Shown here: in pieces, positions 1-5,483 of the stretch
How the letters are laid out: each line of letters begins with the position of its first letter
Position numbering within the stretch: the first letter of the stretch is position 1
Assembly: GCA_030679805.1 (NCBI GenBank)
Contig: JAUXST010000861.1
Span: 1 to 5,578 of the forward strand
Source of the DNA: Reyranella sp.
Lineage (GTDB): Bacteria > Pseudomonadota > Alphaproteobacteria > Reyranellales > Reyranellaceae
DNA length: 5,578 bases
Direction: 5' to 3'
Position numbers and translations under genes: made by a program
The notes under the pieces: model-generated
Told to the model about the DNA's origin: nothing
What the model saw: only the letters and a program-made list of their open reading frames with translations
Databases searched by the model: none

Positions 1-417
1 GTCCGCGTGGTCGACAGCCGGACCGTCATGCTGCCGGACCGGCGCGGCAACAACCGCATCGATTCCCTGCACAACATCGTCCGCGACCCGCGCATCGCGC
101 TCCTGTTCCTGATCCCCGGCGTGGGCAGGACGCTCCGCATCAATGGCCGCGCCGCGATCAGCATCAACGCCGATCTTTGTGCGTCGTTCACCCTGGAAGG
201 CAAGGTGCCGCGCAGCGTCATCGTGGTCACCGCGGAAAGCGTCTACACGCAGTGCCCCAAGGCGCTCGTTCGTTCCCGCTTGTGGGACCCGAGCCTGCAT
301 CTCGACGAAAGCAGCCTGCCCAGCAGCGGCACCATCATGAAATCGCTGCAGGCCGGCTTCGACGGCGACACCTACGACCGCGACTACCCGCGGCACCTCA
401 AGGAAACGATCTACTGA
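1..417 (+). CDS. PPOX-type FMN-binding flavoprotein (pyridoxamine 5'-phosphate oxidase family), 5'-truncated by window edge
   Basis: The reading frame is open from base 1 and ends at TGA 415-417, leaving the last 138 residues; the start lies outside the window. The visible part carries the split-barrel hallmarks of PPOX-type FMN proteins: a strand with MLPDRRGNNRIDSL, then NIVRDPRIALLFLIPG, then the TLRINGRAAI strand that closes the barrel. Downstream are VPRSVIVVTAESVYTQCPKAL and RSRLWDP, a tail I associate with a subgroup of uncharacterised FMN-dependent PPOX flavoproteins. Members of this subgroup are usually about 200 residues, so roughly 60 N-terminal residues are probably missing (estimate from memory). 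These proteins bind FMN or a related flavin in the cytoplasm and act as oxidases or reductases of unknown substrate; true pyridoxamine phosphate oxidase activity should not be assumed. It converges on the molybdoenzyme operon and is probably an independent unit. Confidence 0.88.
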   Translation, partial: VRVVDSRTVMLPDRRGNNRIDSLHNIVRDPRIALLFLIPGVGRTLRINGRAAISINADLCASFTLEGKVPRSVIVVTAESVYTQCPKALVRSRLWDPSLHLDESSLPSSGTIMKSLQAGFDGDTYDRDYPRHLKETIY

Positions 418-549
418 AGACGCGCGCCAGTAGAGGACAGCGCGTTTCAAGCTAGCTCAGAACGGCAATCTCCACGGAGGGTCGCAGCGTCAGGCAGACG
501 GACAAGGCCTGGTGCAGGCCGCTGTCCAGAAAGCGCCGAGGCCGGACCC
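418..549. other. Convergent intergenic spacer without a gene
   Basis: These 132 bases separate the stop of the PPOX gene (plus strand) from the stop of the membrane anchor gene (minus strand). I find no reading frame with a ribosome binding site here. Its only clear structure is the stem-loop at 500-527. A 7-base tandem duplication starts at its right edge, on the anchor stop codon. Confidence 0.7.
500..527. terminator. Stem-loop between convergent genes, possible bidirectional terminator
   Basis: GGACA (500-504) pairs with TGTCC (523-527), and GGCCTG (506-511) pairs with CAGGCC (515-520) around a GTG loop. A one-against-two-base internal loop (505 versus 521-522) separates the two stems. 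The position, downstream of both the plus-strand flavoprotein and the minus-strand operon, suits a shared transcription end. There is no T run on either side, so it is not a classical intrinsic terminator; it may act as a 3' end stabiliser or with Rho. Confidence 0.45.
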
Positions 550-562
550 TCAGACCTCAGAC
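549..562. repeat. Tandem 7-base duplication at the anchor gene stop codon
   Basis: CTCAGAC occurs twice head to tail (549-555 and 556-562). On the minus strand this reads GTCTGAG twice, and the left copy on the plus strand supplies the TGA stop (550-552) of the DmsC-type gene. Loss or gain of one copy would change the reading frame at the last codons. Confidence 0.8.
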
Positions 563-1485
563 CTGCCGTAATAAAGAGTGACGGCATGCCGGGCCTCGGC
601 GAAGAAAAGCCAGCGCTCGACGAAGACACCGACCGTACCCAGGATCGCGGCGAGCAGTGCCGCTGCGATCGCCGGCCAGCCCGATGCGACGAAGGGGACG
701 AACGACAGCATGAACGGCAGGCCGAAGCCGAGGACCATCGCGATGCGGCGCAGCTTCGCGGCATGCTTGCGGGCGATGCTGAAGCCCATCTCCTTCAGCA
801 GATAGTTCTCGGACGTGTGCGGCGCCTCCAAGAGACGCACCGTGCCGAAGGAGCCGAGGCCGGTCGCGCTGCCGGCGGTGCTGGTGGCCGGCGCCGCGTC
901 GATGAAGCGCCAGTAGCCGAGCTTCAGCACGGCGGCGAGCGCGATCGCGGCCGGCACCGTTGCCGCCGGCAGCGGTCGCGCGCCGAAGATCTGCAGTACC
1001 AGCACGAGCCAAAGGAGGCCGCTCATAAGACCGAGCGCCAGATAGTTCGGCACGACCCAGCGGTTGTGCCAGCGCGGCACCGGCTTCAGCGACCGGTAGA
1101 TCATCGACGTGCAGAAGACGGTGGCGACGGCGCCGAGCGCCGCCAGCAGGCCCGCCGCCTTCGAGACGGTGCCGAGGAATACCCAACCGATGCCGAAGAG
1201 TCCGGCCGGCAGATAGGTCGCGACGGCGGCGACGCCCTCGCGCGACAGCCACGACGACCGCCATTGCGAGAAGGCCCGCCAGGCGCGCTGGCGTTGCCCG
1301 AGGTGGAAGAGCGAGGACACGAGGCCCGCCGTGATCGCGCCCAGCGCCAGGACCAGCGCCACCAGACCGAACAACGGATCGGCGGGCACCATACCGAACG
1401 GCGCCAGGACGCCGAGCAGAGCCAGGAGCCCGTAACCGGCGCCCGAGGCGGTGGTGAAGAAAATCACCGACAGCGAGGGATGCAC
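550..1485 (-). CDS. soeC: DmsC-family membrane anchor subunit, likely quinone-reactive subunit SoeC of a sulfite dehydrogenase
   Basis: This 311-residue integral membrane protein anchors the molybdoenzyme and exchanges electrons with the quinone pool. The start is GTG at 1485-1483: it follows GGAG with five bases between, and it opens at VHPSLSVIFFTTASGAGYG, the usual N-terminus of these anchors. The open frame extends upstream to an ATG at 1584 but that part overlaps the preceding gene and has no family character. Eight hydrophobic segments are visible, roughly residues 8-30, 39-61, 84-106, 109-130, 146-168, 173-192, 247-267 and 269-291. Between helices 2 and 3 lies the signature FHLGQ...RAWRAFSQWRSSWLSREG; its His61 matches by motif the His implicated in quinol binding in E. 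coli DmsC (from memory). A polar loop of about 55 residues separates helices 6 and 7. It has no heme or cofactor motif. It starts 31 bases after the iron-sulfur subunit and ends the operon. The DmsC family is certain; the SoeC name follows from the partners. Confidence 0.87.
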   Translation of the reverse strand: MHPSLSVIFFTTASGAGYGLLALLGVLAPFGMVPADPLFGLVALVLALGAITAGLVSSLFHLGQRQRAWRAFSQWRSSWLSREGVAAVATYLPAGLFGIGWVFLGTVSKAAGLLAALGAVATVFCTSMIYRSLKPVPRWHNRWVVPNYLALGLMSGLLWLVLVLQIFGARPLPAATVPAAIALAAVLKLGYWRFIDAAPATSTAGSATGLGSFGTVRLLEAPHTSENYLLKEMGFSIARKHAAKLRRIAMVLGFGLPFMLSFVPFVASGWPAIAAALLAAILGTVGVFVERWLFFAEARHAVTLYYGRSEV

Positions 1486-1495
1486 GGCGTCTCCG
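1483..1495 (-). promoter_or_regulatory. Ribosome binding site and GTG start of the anchor gene
   Basis: The minus strand reads CGGAGACGCC immediately before GTG (start codon 1485-1483). GGAG is five bases from the start. The same ten bases precede the GTG of the iron-sulfur subunit, and together they fix both starts. Confidence 0.75.
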
Positions 1496-1516
1496 GGAGA
1501 TCGGATTGATTGTTCT

Positions 1517-2263
1517 TCATTGCGACAGCAGCCGGTCCAGCCATCCCAGCAGGCCGCCGGTAGTGACTGGCGCCGCGGGCGCAAGCCGGGCCGGTGCGCT
1601 GGTGCAGCCGCCGCCCTGCCGGCGCGGGCGCGGCGGCAGATATTTGTTGGTCGGCGCGTAGCCCATTTCCGCCATCAGGTCGAAGCCCTCACGTTCGGCG
1701 ACCAGCTTGGAGACGGCGGAGTCCGGATCGCCGAGGTCGCCGAAATGCCGCGCCGAGGCCGGGCAGGTGGCGACGCAGGCCGGCACGCGGTCCTCGGGAT
1801 CGAAGGTCTCGTTGTAGATGCGATCGATGCAGAGCGTGCACTTCTTCATGACGCCGGCGTCTTCGTCGAATTCCCTGGCGCCATAGGGACAGGCCCAAGA
1901 GCAGAGCTTGCAGCCGATGCAGAGGTCCTCGTCGACCAGGACGATGCCGTCCTCGGCGCGCTTGAAGGACGCGCCGGTCGGGCACACCGTCACGCACGCG
2001 GGCTCGGCGCAATGCAGGCACGAGCGCGGGAAATGAACAGTGCGGCCGGCCGGGCCCTCGCCCACCTCGTAGGTGTGCACGCGGTTGAACCAGACGCCGT
2101 CGGGATCGGCTCCATAAGGCGCGAGATCCGTCAGTGGTGCGGCGACGCCGCCGGTGTTCCATTCCTTGCAGTTCACGGCGCAGGCGTGACAGCCGACGCA
2201 GATATCGAGGTCGATGACCAGGCCGAGGCGCTTGCGCGAAGGCCCTGCGGGCAGGCTGGTCAC
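1517..2263 (-). CDS. soeB: Four-cluster 4Fe-4S electron-transfer subunit (DmsB/NrfC/PhsB type), likely SoeB
   Basis: This 248-residue ferredoxin-like protein relays electrons between the molybdenum subunit and the membrane anchor. All sixteen cysteines for four 4Fe-4S clusters are present in the family order: Cys22/25/28/32 (CVGCHACAVNC), Cys82/85/90/94 (CLHCAEPACVTVCP), Cys115/118/121/125 (CIGCKLCSWACP) and Cys142/145/163/167 (CTLC...CVATCP). The start is GTG 2263-2261, which overlaps the TGA of the upstream gene in a GTGA; a GGAG lies seven bases before it. A longer open frame reaching 2584 is only out-of-frame sequence within the catalytic gene. There is no signal peptide, as expected for a subunit on the cytoplasmic side. 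After the last cluster, the tail (about residues 210-237) is Pro/Ala-rich with an extra Cys220 and ends in the amphipathic GLLGWLDRLLSQ, plausibly the contact with the anchor. The family is certain; sulfite specificity is inferred from the catalytic partner. Confidence 0.9.
   Translation of the reverse strand: MTSLPAGPSRKRLGLVIDLDICVGCHACAVNCKEWNTGGVAAPLTDLAPYGADPDGVWFNRVHTYEVGEGPAGRTVHFPRSCLHCAEPACVTVCPTGASFKRAEDGIVLVDEDLCIGCKLCSWACPYGAREFDEDAGVMKKCTLCIDRIYNETFDPEDRVPACVATCPASARHFGDLGDPDSAVSKLVAEREGFDLMAEMGYAPTNKYLPPRPRRQGGGCTSAPARLAPAAPVTTGGLLGWLDRLLSQ
2260..2263 (-). promoter_or_regulatory. GTGA stop/start overlap coupling the catalytic and iron-sulfur genes
   Basis: On the minus strand the last codons of the catalytic gene (GCC AAG TGA) share bases with the GTG start of the next gene. 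GGAG at 2274-2271 lies inside the last codons of the upstream gene. This arrangement suggests translational coupling, which would keep the two subunits in equal amounts. Confidence 0.8.
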
Positions 2264-5169
2264 TTGGCGTCTCCGCGGACGGCCACCCTGAAGCCGGCGC
2301 CGTGGCGCAGCACGTCGGGACGCTGCGGCAGATGGGGCGGCACCGGCAGGGTCGCGAATTGCGGCTCGCTCACGCCGTCTCCCGCGGCGACCTTCTCGAT
2401 CCGCACGCGCAGGTCGTACCACGCGGCCTGGCCGGTCACCGGATCGGAATTGCCGTAGCGATGGCCGTCGCCGCGCTCGGGCAGCAGTTCGGAGATGACG
2501 TGATTGAGGAGGAAGCCCTGCTGGGACTCCCCGGCCTTCGGCGCGAGGTTCCAGGCGCCGGAGCGCTTGCCGATGGCGTTCCACGTCCAGACCGTGTGCG
2601 GATTGACGCCGTCCATCAGCTTGGCCTGGGCTTTTATGCGCCCATGATGGCTGGTGACCGCGACCCAGTCGCCGTCGGCGATGCCGAGCCTGGCCGCCGT
2701 GGCGCGATGGATGTGAAGGCGGTTGTCGCCGTGGATCTGGCGCAGCCAGGCGTTCTGCGAGCCCCAGGAGTGATACATCGCCATCGGCCGCTGCGTGATC
2801 GCATGCAGCGGGAAGGCGTCGCGCGCGACCTCGGCCTCCTCGAACGGCATGTACCAGAGCGGCAGCGGATCGAAGTAGGTCTTTACGCGATGGCGGTGCT
2901 CGTCAGGCGGCTGCACGTCGCCATGGCCTTCGGCGGCGAGGCGGAACTTCTGCAGCACCTCGCTGTAAAGCTGCAGGAAGATGGGCTCGGGCTTGTCGAT
3001 CAGGCCCATGCCGACCGCCCAGTCGAGATAGGCGCGATTGGCATGCTTGAAGTAGCGGGCTTCCGCTGGAATCTCGTGGCGCCAGAAGCATGTGTTGGCG
3101 ACGTAGGCGTCGAGCTGACCCTCGTTGACGGCGCCGACGCCCTGCTTGTCGCCGGCCGCGCCGCGCCAGCCGGCCAGCATGCCGACGCCGGGCTTGCGCT
3201 CGTGATGGACGAGATAGTCGGGATAGCCGCCGGGATAGCGCGGACTGCCGTCCTCCTTCACGAGGCCGGGCAGGCCGAGACGCGCCCCCAGGTCGATCAG
3301 CACATCCTGGAACGGGCGCACGTCGCGGTCGGCCGCGACCACGGGCTGGCGAATCGAGTCGGCAACGCCGTCGGCATCGCTGATCGGGCGGTCGAGCAGC
3401 GAGATGCAGTCCCAGCGCTCGAGATAGGTCGTGTCGGGCAGGATGAGGTCGGCGTAGGCCACCATCTCGCTGGCGTAGGCGTCGGAATAGATGATGTGCG
3501 GGATCTTGTAGTCGCCGGTCGCCGGATCCTTGTCCGTCAACATGTCGATGGTGCCCGCCGTGTTCATCGACGAGTTCCAGCTCATGTTCGCCATGAACAG
3601 GAAGAGCGTGTCGATCTTGTGCGGATCGCCTGCCCAGGCATTGCGGATGACCTGGTGCATCATGCCGTGGGCGGCCAGCGGCGCTTCCCACGAGAAGGCC
3701 TTGTCGAGCCGCCGCGGCGTGCCGTCGGCTTCGACCAGGAGATCCTGCGGCGATGTCGGGAAGCCGAGCGGCGGCCCGGGCATCGGCTTGCCGGGCTGGA
3801 CGTCGGCAGCACGGCCGGTCGGCTTGATGCCGGGTGGCGTGGGCCGCGGAAACGGCGGCTTGTAGCGGAAGCTGCCCGGCGAATCGATGGCGCCCAGCAG
3901 CATCTGCAGGATGTGGATGGCGCGGCAGGTGTGAAAGCCGTTGGAATGGGCCGAGATGCCGCGCATGGCATGCATCGCGACCGGCCGGCCGATCATCCTG
4001 TCGTGGCGCCGCCCGGCCCAGTCGGTCCAGGGTTGGTCGATCACGACAGTCTGTTCGAAGGCAGCATGCGCCAGTTCGGCAGCGATCCGCCGGATGGTAT
4101 CGGCGTCGATGCCTGTCTCGGCCGCGACGGCATCGGCGGCATAGCGCGGTTCCAGGCAGCGCTTGGCCACGAGATGAAAGGCCGGCACCGCCGAACGCCC
4201 GTCGGCCAGGAAGACCTTGCCGGCGAGCTGCGGCTTGGCTTCGATCTGGTGGGCGCCGGTGATTGTCTGGGTCAAGACGTCGAACACCAGAGGCTGGCCC
4301 CCGGCGTCGCGCACAAAGAGCCCGTGGTCGGCGGCGCCCTCGTCCTGGATCACGAGCCACGGCGCGTTGGTGTATCGGCAGAGGTATTCCTCGTCGATCT
4401 TGCCGGCCAGCAGCAGTTCCTGGATCAGCGCCAGGATGAACAGGCCGTCGGTACCGGGCCGTATGCCGATCCATTCGTCGGCGATCGCCGAATAGCCTGT
4501 GCGGATCGGATTGACCGACACGAACTTGGCGGCACCTCGGCTCTTGAGCTTGCCGAGACCGATCTTGATCGGATTGGAATCGTGATCCTCGGCAACGCCG
4601 AACATCAGGAAGTACCTGGTGTTCGCCCAGTCGGGCTCGCCGAACTCCCAGAACGAGCCGCCGATCGTGTAGAGCCCGGCCGCCGCCATGTTGACGGAAC
4701 AAAAGCCGCCGTGGGCGGCATGGTTGGGGGTGCCGAACTGGCTCGCCCACCAGCCGGTCAGAGCCTGGCTCTGGTCGCGTCCGGTGAAGAAAGCCAGCTT
4801 GCGCGGGTCGCTGCGCCTGATGGCGCCCAGCCAATCCGCGGCCGTCGCCATCGCCTCGTCCCATTCGATCTCTTCATACTCACCGCTGCCGCGCGGCCCG
4901 ACCCGGCGCAGGGGCTTGCGCAACCTGGCCGGCGAGTAGTGATTCATGATCCCGGCCGAGCCCTTGGCGCACAGCACGCCCTTGTTCACCGGATGGTCGC
5001 GATTGCCCTCGATGTAGCGAATGCGGCCGTCCTTCAGGTGGACCTTGATGCCGCAGCGGCAGGCACACATGTAGCAGGTGGTGCAGGCGATCCGATCGGC
5101 GCTGGAAACGCTGAGGTTGAGAGCCGCTGCTTGCCGGTTGTCGCTCGCTTCCCCCTCGTTCGGCATCAT
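2260..5169 (-). CDS. soeA: Molybdopterin/4Fe-4S catalytic subunit of a cytoplasm-facing DMSO-reductase-family enzyme, likely sulfite dehydrogenase (quinone) SoeA
   Basis: This 969-residue protein is the catalytic subunit of a Mo-bisMGD enzyme. Residues about 26-84 form the Mop 4Fe-4S domain: Cys32, Cys35, Cys39 and Cys67 follow CX2CX3CX27C, ending in LCAKG with the family lysine Lys69; Cys29 and Cys37 are extra. The molybdopterin oxidoreductase domain runs from about 85 to 640, including HGGFCSVN (Cys157 is my candidate Mo ligand), SVNPIRTGYSAIAD, MANMSWNSS and ADLILPDTTYLERWD. A proline-rich insert occupies about 430-475. The guanylate-binding C-terminal domain spans about 787-925, with RLHIHRATAARLGIADGDWV. 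The N-terminus has neither a twin arginine nor a hydrophobic stretch, so no Tat export is expected. Cytoplasmic location, the TTCYMCACRCG cluster motif, length and the following B and C genes fit SoeA, which oxidises sulfite to sulfate and passes electrons to quinone. Polysulfide, thiosulfate or another oxyanion remain possible substrates. The enzyme class is certain; I put the SoeA assignment near 0.6. Confidence 0.88.
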   Translation of the reverse strand: MMPNEGEASDNRQAAALNLSVSSADRIACTTCYMCACRCGIKVHLKDGRIRYIEGNRDHPVNKGVLCAKGSAGIMNHYSPARLRKPLRRVGPRGSGEYEEIEWDEAMATAADWLGAIRRSDPRKLAFFTGRDQSQALTGWWASQFGTPNHAAHGGFCSVNMAAAGLYTIGGSFWEFGEPDWANTRYFLMFGVAEDHDSNPIKIGLGKLKSRGAAKFVSVNPIRTGYSAIADEWIGIRPGTDGLFILALIQELLLAGKIDEEYLCRYTNAPWLVIQDEGAADHGLFVRDAGGQPLVFDVLTQTITGAHQIEAKPQLAGKVFLADGRSAVPAFHLVAKRCLEPRYAADAVAAETGIDADTIRRIAAELAHAAFEQTVVIDQPWTDWAGRRHDRMIGRPVAMHAMRGISAHSNGFHTCRAIHILQMLLGAIDSPGSFRYKPPFPRPTPPGIKPTGRAADVQPGKPMPGPPLGFPTSPQDLLVEADGTPRRLDKAFSWEAPLAAHGMMHQVIRNAWAGDPHKIDTLFLFMANMSWNSSMNTAGTIDMLTDKDPATGDYKIPHIIYSDAYASEMVAYADLILPDTTYLERWDCISLLDRPISDADGVADSIRQPVVAADRDVRPFQDVLIDLGARLGLPGLVKEDGSPRYPGGYPDYLVHHERKPGVGMLAGWRGAAGDKQGVGAVNEGQLDAYVANTCFWRHEIPAEARYFKHANRAYLDWAVGMGLIDKPEPIFLQLYSEVLQKFRLAAEGHGDVQPPDEHRHRVKTYFDPLPLWYMPFEEAEVARDAFPLHAITQRPMAMYHSWGSQNAWLRQIHGDNRLHIHRATAARLGIADGDWVAVTSHHGRIKAQAKLMDGVNPHTVWTWNAIGKRSGAWNLAPKAGESQQGFLLNHVISELLPERGDGHRYGNSDPVTGQAAWYDLRVRIEKVAAGDGVSEPQFATLPVPPHLPQRPDVLRHGAGFRVAVRGDAK

Positions 5170-5178
5170 GTTCCTCCC
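5164..5178 (-). promoter_or_regulatory. Ribosome binding site and double ATG start of the catalytic gene
   Basis: The minus strand reads GGGAGGAACATGATG. The first ATG (5169-5167) is only three bases from GGAGG, while the second (5166-5164) has a more usual six-base gap. Translation may therefore begin at the second ATG, giving a protein shorter by one methionine. Confidence 0.7.
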
Positions 5179-5184
5179 GAGGAA

Positions 5185-5194
5185 AGATTAATCT
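5185..5194. promoter_or_regulatory. Ten-base palindrome AGATTAATCT upstream of the operon, candidate operator or -10 region
   Basis: AGATTAATCT is a perfect palindrome 16 bases before the ATG of the catalytic gene, in an AT-rich patch that stands out from the GC-rich surroundings (TAATTTTCTTTTTGG lies further upstream on the minus strand). TAATCT on the minus strand could serve as a -10 element, but I find no convincing -35 at 16-18 bases. It may be an operator, a promoter element or chance. Confidence 0.3.
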
Positions 5195-5300
5195 CTGAGC
5201 CTGGTTCCAAAAAGAAAATTATTCCAGGGCGTCTCGCAGGCCGGTTGAGGCTTGCGCCCGCGATCGGCCTCTGGTTTGCTTAACAAGCTAGGCATGATCG

Positions 5301-5306
5301 GGAGGT
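5301..5306 (+). promoter_or_regulatory. Strong Shine-Dalgarno of the small membrane-peptide gene
   Basis: GGAGGT (5301-5306), preceded by a further G, lies four to five bases before ATG 5311. It matches the anti-Shine-Dalgarno consensus almost completely and is the main evidence that the short frame is translated. Confidence 0.65.
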
Positions 5307-5310
5307 GCGT

Positions 5311-5433
5311 ATGTCGCACGCAAACCGGTATCGCGTAGACCCATCGCGTTGGCATGAAGAATGGCTGCTGTCCGTGACACAGGCGCTGGCGATGCTGACC
5401 TTCAGCATCTTCATTCGCTGGCTCGTGTTGTAG
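5311..5433 (+). CDS. Small hypothetical protein, 40 residues, probable single-pass membrane peptide
   Basis: ATG 5311-5313 follows GGGAGG with five bases between, one of the best ribosome binding sites in the window, and the frame ends at TAG 5431-5433. The first 18 residues are polar and mixed in charge (MSHANRYRVDPSRWHEEW). Residues about 19-40 (LLSVTQALAMLTFSIFIRWL plus VL) are hydrophobic enough for one membrane helix, interrupted by one arginine near the end. I do not recognise the family. Third codon positions are about three-quarters G/C, a little below the neighbours but compatible with coding. It is divergent from the molybdoenzyme operon and may share its control region; an accessory role for the membrane complex is possible but unproven. 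A hairpin follows 10 bases after the stop. Confidence 0.6.
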   Translation: MSHANRYRVDPSRWHEEWLLSVTQALAMLTFSIFIRWLVL

Positions 5434-5443
5434 AAGGATAGCG

Positions 5444-5465
5444 GCGCGATCCCCGAGGATCGCGC
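5444..5465. terminator. Perfect 9-base-pair hairpin between convergent genes, probable bidirectional terminator
   Basis: GCGCGATCC (5444-5452) pairs perfectly with GGATCGCGC (5457-5465) around a four-base CCGA loop. It lies between the small membrane-peptide gene and the convergent LLM oxidoreductase gene, ending 18 bases before the latter's stop. The stem is very stable but has no T run on either side, so it is a terminator or a 3' end protection structure of non-classical form. Confidence 0.55.
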
Positions 5466-5483
5466 GCGCTCATACCGACGCCC

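Larger units (their letters stand above)
5170..5310. promoter_or_regulatory. Divergent intergenic region between the molybdoenzyme operon and a small membrane-peptide gene
   Basis: These 141 bases lie between two divergent starts and must hold the operon promoter unless transcription begins elsewhere. The part next to the catalytic gene is AT-rich (about 5184-5224). The right part is GC-rich, with a possible weak plus-strand promoter around TTGCGC (5252-5257) and TTTGCTTAA (5275-5283). No sigma-54 site or recognisable riboswitch is evident. The exact promoters are not resolved from the sequence. Confidence 0.45.

Noticed and set aside
586..1509. A 307-codon plus-strand open frame opposite the membrane anchor gene
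   Set aside because: Same antiphase effect; the translation is Arg/Glu/Gln-rich low-complexity sequence, while the minus strand gives a clear DmsC protein.
1486..1584. An N-terminal extension of the anchor subunit to an ATG at 1584
   Set aside because: The first part overlaps the end of the iron-sulfur gene and the extension is not membrane-like; the GTG at 1485 is next to a good Shine-Dalgarno and gives the standard HPSLSVIFFTTASG start.
1451..2458. A 335-codon plus-strand open frame opposite the iron-sulfur gene
   Set aside because: Antiphase shadow of the four-cluster ferredoxin gene, whose sixteen ordered cysteines settle the coding strand.
2264..2584. An N-terminal extension of the iron-sulfur subunit up to an upstream ATG
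   Set aside because: It lies wholly inside the catalytic gene in another frame, is Arg-rich without family character, and the GTG at 2263 has a ribosome binding site and the usual family N-terminus.
5201..5227. CTGG...CCAG ends around the AT-rich patch as an inverted-repeat operator
   Set aside because: Only four bases match on each side across a long spacer; the adjacent bases (TTCC and ATTC) do not pair, so chance is sufficient.
5239..5269. GGCCG/CGGCC inverted repeat in the divergent region
   Set aside because: A five-base stem with a 21-base loop is common by chance in GC-rich DNA.
2302..5283. A 993-codon plus-strand open frame opposite the molybdenum subunit gene
   Set aside because: It is in exact antiphase to the catalytic gene, so its lack of stops only means the real gene avoids TTA, CTA and TCA codons, as expected at high GC. 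The translation has no domain character.
5294..5338. A 14-codon frame beginning at ATG 5294, overlapping the small membrane-peptide start
   Set aside because: No ribosome binding site is seen for it and the peptide is unremarkable; the GGGAGG inside it serves the ATG at 5311.
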